Shown here: positions 11,530-19,892 of the stretch, piece by piece
How positions within the stretch are numbered: the stretch's first letter is position 1
How the letters are laid out: the number at the start of each line of letters is the position of its first letter
Origin: Rhizoclosmatium globosum
Taxonomy: Eukaryota; Chytridiomycota; Chytridiomycetes; Chytridiales; Chytriomycetaceae
Direction of reading: 5' to 3'
Assembly: GCA_002104985.1 (NCBI GenBank)
Contig: MCGO01000028.1
Span: 62,001-126,000 of the forward strand
Length of the DNA: 64,000 bases
Made by a program: the position numbers and the translations under genes
The notes under the pieces: model-generated
What the model was told of the DNA's origin: nothing
The model's input: only the letters and a program-made list of their open reading frames with translations
Database searches by the model: none

Positions 11530-13583
11530 ATGCAGTTGTCCGTCATCCTTGCTGCCACCACTCTTGTCGCTAGCGTCTTCGCTGCTGACGCTGCTCCAGC
11601 CGTCTCACCTTTGACTAAGGTCCCTCACAACCTTCTGTGGCCAAGACCTCAGACGTGGACTGCCGGAACTACCGATAACACCATCAACCCACAGGCTTTG
11701 GTCTTCAACATTGTTGGAGGTGACCAGGCTAAGTTGACCAAGGTTTGTAGCTTGTTTGAACGTCTTGAATGATATTAAAATCAAGTTCAGGCCGCCAACC
11801 GTGTTTCCACCAACGCTTTGGCTGTCGGATGCAACGTTCTTCCATCATACGGATGCTCCGGACAGGTTTACGGAGACATTACCACCGTCTCTGTCACTGT
11901 CTCCGGAACTGACGGTGACCTCGCTGATGCTGACGAGTCTTACACTCTCGACACCACCTCCTCCGGAGTTACCATCACTGCTGTCCACACCGTTGGTGCT
12001 CTCCGTGCTTTGGAGACCCTCACTCAGTTGATCAAGCCAGTCTCCAAGCTCCCAGACTGGATTGCCTCCGACGCCGCTGGATGTGCCGCTGCTGATGCCG
12101 CTGGACTTGCCCGTGGATTCGTTGTTCCAGTAAGTTATCTTTTCAAACTGCAATCCTGATATTAACGCTCGCTAATCAGAACGGTCCATGGCACATTGTT
12201 GACAAGCCATCCTACAGCTACCGTGGAGTTTCCTTGGACACCTCCCGTAACTACATCCCAGTCTCTGCCATCAAGCGTACCCTTGACGGTTTGGCTGCCA
12301 CCAAGCTCAACGTCCTCCACTGGCACATTGTTGATGCCACTTCTTTCCCAGTTGTCTCTACGAGCTACCCAGACTTGGCTACTGCTGCCTACGATGCCTT
12401 GTCTGTTTACTCTTACGATGACGTTAAGGCTGTTATTGCCTACGCTGCCGACCGCGGTATTCGTGTTATTCCAGAATTCGACACCCCAGCCCACGCCAAC
12501 GCGTACTCCTTCTCCAAGGGTCTCGCGCCATACGTTCTCTGTGTCAACGGAGGAGCCGCTGGAACTACCTCCTTCTGGCCAACTTGCCCAGAACCACCTT
12601 GTGGAAACGTCAACATCGCCGACCCAGGAGCTGCTCCAGCTTTCGGTGCTCTCGTTAAGGAATACTCCGCCCTTTTCACTGACTCTGTCTTCCACATGGG
12701 AGGAGACGAAATCGAGCGATTCTGTTTGGGTACCTCCAAGGAGTACGTCAACCTCGCTCACCCTGGAGTCACTGACTTCAACACCGTTTTCAACGCGTCT
12801 ACCAACACCCCATCTGCTACCTTCGAGAAGCAGTTGACTGCCACCTACCAGGTCTACGCTGACACCATCCGCAAGGCTCTCCCAACTGGAAAGGTTGCCC
12901 AGTACTGGGAAGACATTGTTCTCTCCGAGGGAGTTACTGTCCCAGCTGGCTCTATCATCCAGGTCTGGAACTCCTGGGACAACAAGGCCCAGAAGAACTC
13001 TCTCCAGAAGGTTCTCGACTTGAACGCCAAGGGAGCTGGTTACAAGATTGTTGACACCAACAACGACTACTACTACCTTGACGGAGGATCTGGAGCCTGG
13101 TTGACCGACCGTGGATTCGGTCCAGGAGGAGACTCATGGAAGGAGAACTACTGGACAAAGTACAAGACCTGGCAGCGTGTTTACACCCACGACCCACGTA
13201 CTTCCGCCCAGGAGAACACCACCGACACTGACGGTACTGGTTTGGCCGGTAAGCCAAAGGGAGACCTCTCTGCCATTATTGGAGCTTCTGCTGCTATCTG
13301 GGGTGAGAGAATCGATGCCAACAACTTGGACGTCAAGCTCTGGCCACGTGCTGCTGCCGCTGCTGAGGCTTTGTGGTCTGCTGATGCTTTCCCAACCCCA
13401 GACGCCAAGGACTTCTTCGAGGCCCAACCACGTCTCCAGGTCTTCAGAGACAGACTCATCTCCCGTGGATTCAACGCCGAGGCCCTCCAGCCATTCTGGT
13501 GTAACTACAACCAGTGTGGAGCTGCCTTCTCTGGTTACCCAGCCGGCCTTGCCTTCGGAAACCAGAAGCCAACCTACTGGTAA
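11530..13583 (+). CDS. Secreted beta-N-acetylhexosaminidase (GH20), copy 2
   Basis: Exons are 11530-11742, 11791-12129 and 12180-13583, giving 651 residues. The two GT-AG introns (48 and 50 bases) sit at the same codons as in copy 1. The signal peptide is identical to copy 1 over the first 21 residues, and the next stretch differs (an extra Ala-Pro). The FHMGGDE catalytic pair lies near residue 355. From YSYDDVKAV (about 12410) to TKYKTW (about 13174) the protein is identical to copy 1, with only a few synonymous base differences. The flanking N-terminal domain and the last 130 residues differ at many positions. This mosaic points to gene conversion. AATAAA is at 13745. Reaction and location are as for copy 1. 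Confidence 0.93.
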
Positions 13584-13852
13584 ATTTTTGCGATAAACTC
13601 AAAAACGCTATGATGGGGATGGGCGGTCTTTTTCTTTTGGATTCGCCTGGCTCCTTTCTTTTTGTTTATCGTTTTCATTCGCCTTTTTCTCCCCACTCCA
13701 CCCCCTCACTTGAATTCTATACGACATTTAGATACACTGTTTAGAATAAAAGAACTGTAGTAATTATTGAATATTTTCGACATACGTATTCAAAGTCTTA
13801 GCTGAACTCCATCTCAGTAAGTCTTCACTGTCTCCGCCCAAAGAAGAAAGCC

Positions 13853-14325
13853 TTGGATCCAAATCAGCCCATGCTGACTGCTGAGAATCACGTTCTACCT
13901 TCTGATTCTATAGTAATCAGTGATGATCCTGTCGTTACTCCAATCATGTGGAACATGACATTGAACCCTGGAAATGCTCCTGGGTTTATACCAAATACCA
14001 AAATATGGTTCCTATCACCAAGCAAATTAAGAATCGGCGTAAAAAAGAAGTTGAAGTTGCAGAAGGATCATAGAATATGTACGTATGCATTTCATTTTTC
14101 AATCAAAGTCATTCATACTCTGAAAAACTTGGAGAACAGATTGACGCGTTTGAAAAGCTCTCCTGGGGGGAGCAACTTAGTGGACTATTGTTCAAGTTTG
14201 GACTTGCTGAATGGAAGGAGAAGACTCAGCAGAGTTATGCTGAAATGCAACGTGTGAAGATAAGGACTGCGTTTCAACAAAATGAAACGTCCATTTCCAT
14301 TTCAAGTCAGATGAATGAATGCTGA
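13853..14325 (+). CDS. Hypothetical protein, two segments
   Basis: A frame from ATG at 13853 reads about 75 residues to near 14080. A shift of frame, perhaps a very short intron starting GTATGC near 14084, brings it into a second frame. That frame reads SEKLGEQ, then a helical segment rich in Lys, Glu and Phe, to the stop at 14323-14325. No domain is recognised. It is read in the same direction as the zinc-finger/coiled-coil gene 200 bases downstream and could be its 5' exons, but I could not find a clean splice joining them. Confidence 0.35.
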
Positions 14326-14533
14326 ATGAATGATGTGAATTATGCAACCGGAGCTGCGCAAAGAAGGAGAGGAGGTTATGGGCTGGAGGAAAAAGATATC
14401 TCTTTCAGTGTCTTATTTGCTGAGAAATACAGCAGGAGAAACGGGAGAAAACTTCAACTGAAAGACGAATATCCTCAGAGCGGGTGGTTGGACAAGTTTG
14501 CCCCTTTTCCCTTTTCATATTTCCTTCCGCAAG

Positions 14534-15937
14534 ATGCACCGGGAAGATCTCAACCGCAAACAGGATGAGTTCTTGGACAACTTGACCAACGAAGTGCTCG
14601 GGAAATGGAAGAATAGCTGGAGCTTTGCGAAGGCCGTGCATCCCTATTTCGTCTTCAAGAGTGCTCCAATTGGATACCACAGCAACGCCACCCACGAAGA
14701 TGTCATGAAAGACTTGATCTGCAATGACTGTGGGAAAGTACCCCTACCTTTCCTTCCCGTAACTGTCTTTGAATGCAAGCACGTGTACTGCAATGGATGC
14801 AGATATGATAACTGCTGCAGAACCCAGCAGCAAAGCAACACCCATATTGTCACCAATCTCAAACGACTGTCTATCGTCTGTCCATACGTGGTAGAGGGTG
14901 GAGCCAAATGTTTTGGACGGGCAGCCTCGAGGCATGGCGCAAACATCTCAATACCCAATGTCCCGGCACAGTACCCAGTGCAAAGAAATGCCTCCGTTTG
15001 TTTGGAGTGGAAGTATTTCGTCGATTGGAAAAGCAGGTACATTATAATATCGTTTGATTGCACATCCGTCCTCACTTTCTTTTTCCAGGGCCTCTTGTCT
15101 GCTTTTCTCGCCAACACTGATCCATTTGAAGTCGTACCTGTAGAGCCGAAAATAATTGCCGAAAACTGCGATAAAATTGCTAAAGTCGCAAGTGAACTCG
15201 TAAAAGTCAAAAAGGAATTGGAAAACGAGAAGCAACGTCATGTTGAGGCCGGAAAGGAATGCCAAGAAGAGAGGCAGCGCCGCTTTCAAAACGAAGAGTT
15301 CGAAACAGAGAAGCAGCGCCGCGTTCAACTCGAAAAGGACTTTGAAGCAGAGAAGAAGCGCCGCGTTCAACTCGAAAAGGACTTTGAAGCAGAGAAGCAG
15401 CTCCGTATTAGAATTGAAGAGCTCGAAACAGAGAAGCAACGCCGCGTTCAACTCGAGAAAGACTTTGAAGCAGAGAAGCAGCGCCGCGTTCAAGTCGAAA
15501 AGGACGTTGAAGCGGAAAAGCAACGCCGTATTATAATGGAAGAGTTTGAAGCAGAGAAGCAGCGCCGCGTCAAAGTCGAAAAGGACCTTGAAGTAGAGAA
15601 GCAACGTCGTATTGAAGCTGAAGGGGACTATTCCACAGAACAGAAAAAACGTTTAAAAGCCGAAAGAAGTTGCGATGAATTGGAAAAAGACTTGGAATCG
15701 GTGAACGGGTGGGGTAAAGAACAGCGGCATAAACGCGTCCAAGCCGAAAGAAAACTGGAAGATATCGAATCGGAACTCAGGAAAGTCCAGCGTGAACTCG
15801 AAAAGAAGGAGAAGAATCTCAAATCCGAGTGGGAAAAGGTGAATAAGAAAAAAGAAGACTTGGAAAGTGTTGATAAAAGACTAAGTGCTATTATTATGAA
15901 TGGATCGCCTTTTCGTGGAGTGGGGGTGAAATCCTGA
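14534..15937 (+). CDS. RING/TRAF-like zinc finger with long coiled coil
   Basis: The start is the first in-frame ATG (14534), giving about 467 residues. Residues about 60-95 carry C-x2-C (CNDCG), then C-x-H-x2-C-x2-C (CKHVYCNGC) and CC, a RING-type pattern. A further Cys pair (CPYVV...CFG) follows near residue 125, reminiscent of TRAF-type fingers. From about residue 235 to the end the protein is a highly charged coiled coil made of a repeated 14-residue unit (consensus EAEKQRRVQLEKDF), repeated about nine times at DNA level at 15280-15640. A GT-AG pair at 15037-15088 looks like an intron, but removing it breaks the frame, so I kept the frame continuous. Ubiquitin ligase activity is possible but not shown. 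Confidence 0.65.
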   Translation: MHREDLNRKQDEFLDNLTNEVLGKWKNSWSFAKAVHPYFVFKSAPIGYHSNATHEDVMKDLICNDCGKVPLPFLPVTVFECKHVYCNGCRYDNCCRTQQQSNTHIVTNLKRLSIVCPYVVEGGAKCFGRAASRHGANISIPNVPAQYPVQRNASVCLEWKYFVDWKSRYIIISFDCTSVLTFFFQGLLSAFLANTDPFEVVPVEPKIIAENCDKIAKVASELVKVKKELENEKQRHVEAGKECQEERQRRFQNEEFETEKQRRVQLEKDFEAEKKRRVQLEKDFEAEKQLRIRIEELETEKQRRVQLEKDFEAEKQRRVQVEKDVEAEKQRRIIMEEFEAEKQRRVKVEKDLEVEKQRRIEAEGDYSTEQKKRLKAERSCDELEKDLESVNGWGKEQRHKRVQAERKLEDIESELRKVQRELEKKEKNLKSEWEKVNKKKEDLESVDKRLSAIIMNGSPFRGVGVKS

Positions 15938-16328
15938 ATATTTTTTTTACTGTATTAAAAAATCTTGAATACATTCTCTTAGCTTTTGTATTGTTGTTGG
16001 TTTTTGTCCCAAACAAAAGACAGATTGCCCCATTTGCACATGGGTTTGGCTCTGAAGGGGATCCACCGGTTGTTCAGCCAAAGGACGAAATAATTGCTCA
16101 GTACCACCGATAACAACGACGACAACGACGACCACTCCAGCATCGACGTACACGATTACGATATCTCCACTCTTCCCCAACCGTTCCGCCATAACAGCAT
16201 AATACAACTCTCCTTGATCTTTTCGAGTGTCCAACCATTCTTGTCTTCCATCGATTCCTTGATTCAAAATCCATATGTTTTTACTTTTTTTACTTGTCTT
16301 CTACTTTTTCCCCATTTATCGAAAATAA
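15938..16328. other. Intergenic, no supported gene
   Basis: A T-rich stretch follows the stop at 15937, with polyadenylation-like sequence. A low-complexity ACGACAACGACGAC run lies near 16110. No gene is supported. The LRR gene starts at 16329. Confidence 0.5.
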
Positions 16329-17672
16329 ATGAAGTTACGATCCCAACCTCAAAAGCGACCACGCAGTCCGAGCCCTGTTAACAGACACGTCGAGCTTGAA
16401 ATCAATGTGTCTCGGTCTATAGCGCATCGCATGCGAGACGCGGAACATGCAGTCCAGTTTCTCTACAGCCGAAACAAAAGCCACTTTGTCGTCTGGAGCA
16501 ACGAGCACAACAAGATAGTCGCCTATAAGCATGGATTGAGGAGTTACCCTGTGTTCTCATTCAAGACTTCAAAGACGAATCACCTCTGTATCAAGATCCT
16601 GCTGGACGTACACGATGTGAATGAAGAAGAGATGTGTCGCCGCATTGGGTACACGCTATGGACTTACAACGCCACTCTGAAGTACCCGCTCCTGCCTGAA
16701 TTTCAAATAAACATGCCGCCTCCCTTCAAGCGGAAAATTGCTGGAAACCCTGCTGTCTTCAAAATCGAACCTCAGTATATTGTGGACACCAAAGTTGAAC
16801 CCTCACCATACACGCTGGCGAAACTGACGAAAGAGCTGTGTTGGACTGTGGCCGACATCTTGGATGCCACCCAATCACCTAGTTCAAGCGCATTCAAGAA
16901 TTTCAAAGCAATGTGTCCCCAAAAAGGATGGGTCCATAAACTGCATGAACATGTTTCCTTACACTTTCAATCGGAGCCTTTCTGGGAAGACTGGTTTCAT
17001 CTTCATAACATGTACTCGGTCAAAGCCTTTGTAGCAACCGAAGGTTCCGGGATGTTGCCGATTCTATGTGGGGGACACACCTTGACACATTCAACAGTGG
17101 AAAGCTTGAGTCTTGCGTCCTTCTTCTTTTTTGAAATGGCCAATGTCATTACAACTCTCGAGTTGGTGGATATTGGGTCCAAGATCACAAACACTCAGTT
17201 GGCTCCTCTCCGAAACCTTCTTCGCCTCGAGCACGTTCGAATCGTGAATTGCAAACTCGAGAATATTACTATCGATGACATTGTCGACATGGTGGCATCT
17301 ACTGGCGACGATATTGTAAAACTGGGTTCGGAAACCAACACTGATGCTTCATTGATCTCACTGATCGTGGTAAACTCCGGACTCCTGGATTACGCTCAAG
17401 ACGAATGGATGAATTTGGCGCGTGTTCGAAAATTGAAGATACTTAATCTGAGCAAAAACAAGGAAATCAGTTTTACATCCAACTTAAACACTGTGTGGTG
17501 CCGATTGTCTTACCTCGAAGAACTAGATGTTTCGGACACAGGTCTTCTTACCACCTGGAAAGATCCTCCTTCAACTGTCAAGTTGGTTGATGTGTCTCGT
17601 ACAAAGGTCACAGGTCGCACTTCATGTAAATTCGTTCACGCTGATGGAACAACACTTCGAATTGTAAAATAA
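16329..17672 (+). CDS. Leucine-rich-repeat protein, single exon
   Basis: This is 447 residues from the ATG at 16329 with no intron. The N-terminus is basic and Pro-rich (about 1-25). Residues about 25-260 form a unique domain I do not recognise. From about residue 265 on, irregular leucine-rich repeats follow the L-x-x-L-x-L-x-x-N pattern, for example LRLEHVRIVNCKLENI, KLKILNLSKN and LEELDVSDTGL. Without a signal peptide it is probably intracellular. It converges tail-to-tail with the Hsp70-like gene: the two stops are 2 bases apart (17672 and 17675). Confidence 0.75.
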   Translation: MKLRSQPQKRPRSPSPVNRHVELEINVSRSIAHRMRDAEHAVQFLYSRNKSHFVVWSNEHNKIVAYKHGLRSYPVFSFKTSKTNHLCIKILLDVHDVNEEEMCRRIGYTLWTYNATLKYPLLPEFQINMPPPFKRKIAGNPAVFKIEPQYIVDTKVEPSPYTLAKLTKELCWTVADILDATQSPSSSAFKNFKAMCPQKGWVHKLHEHVSLHFQSEPFWEDWFHLHNMYSVKAFVATEGSGMLPILCGGHTLTHSTVESLSLASFFFFEMANVITTLELVDIGSKITNTQLAPLRNLLRLEHVRIVNCKLENITIDDIVDMVASTGDDIVKLGSETNTDASLISLIVVNSGLLDYAQDEWMNLARVRKLKILNLSKNKEISFTSNLNTVWCRLSYLEELDVSDTGLLTTWKDPPSTVKLVDVSRTKVTGRTSCKFVHADGTTLRIVK

Positions 17673-17674
17673 AT

Positions 17675-19828
17675 TTATTGTTTTGATTTCTTTGAACTAA
17701 CTGGAGTCGGGGCTGGAGTCCGGTGTCTCTTGATTACAGCAGCCAACGTCCTGGCAGCATCCAACTTTTTCGCGTCGTCTCCTCCAACCCCAACGTCTTC
17801 ACTTATTTCTCCTTCTTCTTCTTCTGCCTGACTTTCTCCATCTTCTCCGTCTCCTCCGTCTCCTCCTTCGCCTTCCTTGGCCCCTTTCGCGATCTGACCA
17901 CCTTCAGCTTCACCCTCGCTTTCACTTTCGTTATCTGTTTCACTGACGATCGGGTCAAGAACAACCACTTTTTTTGATTCGAGAAGCGTCTTCATTTCCG
18001 TCAGAGTTTCGGCTGGGATTTTGCAGAAACGGGTTTCTTCGATCTTGAACTCACTACTCGCTCTCTTTGTACTGACTTTTGTCCCCTTCGTATTGAATTC
18101 GACATCAGAGTTCAAAGTTACATTCATATCTCCAAGTGAAGTAACGGATACGTTTAAATCAAACGTGGGTTGTCCAGCAGGCATTTTAGGAATCCCCTCG
18201 ATGTGGACAGTGTGAACCAAGTACTGTTTCAAAATTGAATCACCATAGTAGAAGTCGTAGTCGACACATGTTTGATTGTTCTCGGACGTGGTCATCTGCT
18301 TGATCACAGAAATACGTTCGTCCTTGAACGCAGTGAGTCGTTTGAGAAGTTCTCTGGCCACCTCCCGTTTCTCCATTTCGTCATACACCTTGACTCGAAT
18401 GTCATTTGCAAGTAGCTCTGTGACAACCAGTTCTTTATGAGGTCCATCTGGCTCGCACATCTTGTTACAAAACATGGCAGCACCCCGCGCAACAGCACAA
18501 GGCTCACGGATATTCCACCACATCTCTACATTTCCCCTAAAGGATTCTCTCAACACTGTTTGCAATCGTAGACAAGCCGTTGGTCCACCAACAAGAAACC
18601 CATATTTATACTGGAAATTCGGGGCTTTGGTCAAAGCGGCTTTGATATTTTGAGCAAAAAGGTCCAGAAGACTTTGAATGTGGTTGTAATAGTCAACACG
18701 TTTGAGACGAAGCAGTTTCTTCTTTGCTGCGCCTCTTTTGGTTTTCAAAACAACAACAGTCACTTCACAGGTATCATTCAATGAAAACGTGCTCTTGACA
18801 AATTCGATTTGAGACCGTAAGAAGAACCGCTGTTGTTCAGTCAAATCATCCACAATGAAACCATTCTTGCCCGCCTCTTTGATGATGAAATCCAAAATTT
18901 CAGTATCAATTCTGGAGCCTCCAAAGTCGTTCATTCCATGTGACCACTTGACGGTAAATACTTTGGATTTTTTTACTTGGATAATAGACACATCCGATGT
19001 CCCGTGACCCACGTCAATACAAATAACATGGATCGGTTCCTTTGATACCAGTCGTTCATTTGCCCACATAAAGCTTACGCAAGCAGCAGTTGCTTCATTG
19101 AGAATGGAATGCACCTTCCAACCGGCCATAGAAGCACACTGCGAAAAGTAGTAGCGATGATTGACGTTTGCGTTGTTTGGAACAGTAATGACACAATCTG
19201 TGATCGTTTCGCCACATGTGGTCTCCATGACTTCCTTTATCGTTTTGAAAAAGGCAGCGGCGATATTCTCAGCATGAATCTTTCCTTTCCCAGGAATCAC
19301 AATGATAGGTTTTCCGTTGGGAAGACTCTCTATTGATACGTCGTCTACATTCTTCACTTCTTCATAGTGCTGGCCAATCAGTTTCTTTGAGTAATCCACA
19401 GTAATTCTGCACAATGTCAACACCAACATTCACAACAAACAATCACTCAACTTTTTTGGATAGGCGCCAAGATCATAACTTCCATCCTCATACAGTGTAA
19501 ACGTGTTTCTCAGATTTCCGGAAGGCCCCAAACTGAGTACGGATGGAATGTTATTTTCATGTGGAATGTATGCGACCTTGATGAACTTTGTCCCAAAGTC
19601 GATGCCAACAGAGAACTTGCTGTAACCTGAGTCAGTAAAAGACTGGATGAGGAGAAGAGAAATGGCCAGGGTGGGAGGGAGATGTTCGAAGAGAGCCAAG
19701 CGGTGTTAGGCTGCGCGGAGAGCAAAGCGAGGACCCAGGCGTCGGCGGTCAGTCGGTTGGTCGGTTGGAGGTTGCGGTGGTGTAGGTGTTGTTGCAAAGG
19801 GGGTTGGTGGGCGGGGAGGCAAGTTCAT
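17675..19828 (-). CDS. Divergent Hsp70-family ATPase with acidic C-terminal tail
   Basis: The main exon is 17675-19406, joined through a 45-base GT-AG intron (19407-19451) to an upstream exon beginning SKFSVGIDFGTKFIKVAYI. That is the Hsp70 phosphate-1 loop. Phosphate-2 is seen as VICIDVGHGTSDVSI and the connect/adenosine region as GFLVGGPTACLRL. The substrate-binding half is poorly conserved. The last 90 residues are Glu/Gly-rich and then basic. The N-terminus is uncertain: one model starts at ATG 19828 with a Pro/Thr-rich leader and a second intron with a weak GTCCTC donor. Other starts are possible. It is too diverged to be a general chaperone, and it resembles the expanded lineage-specific Hsp70-like proteins of fungi. 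Confidence 0.7.
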
Positions 19829-19892
19829 TGTAATTTCTCTATTACAATAAAACTACAGAAAGGCTAAAAAATACAGCATGCGTTAAGCCAAA

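Larger units (their letters stand above)
8573..13772. repeat. 5.2-kb inverted duplication (palindrome) of a hexosaminidase gene
   Basis: The two GH20 genes, their promoters and their 3' UTRs form one inverted repeat centred near 11172. The outer ends match (the poly(A) region around 8573-8660 and its complement at 13690-13772). The inner arms also match: about 115 bases upstream of each ATG are almost identical (10781-10898 and 11413-11529). A spacer of roughly 500 bases is unique. Introns occupy the same two positions in both copies but differ in sequence. Confidence 0.9.

Noticed and set aside
12162..12837. Frames of 199-213 codons overlapping hexosaminidase copy 2
   Set aside because: Shadows of the conserved exon; Ser/Pro/Leu-rich composition typical of out-of-frame reading.
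15037..15088. Intron in the zinc-finger/coiled-coil gene
   Set aside because: GT-AG ends and a pyrimidine tract look good, but removing 52 bases breaks the frame while leaving it in keeps one open frame.
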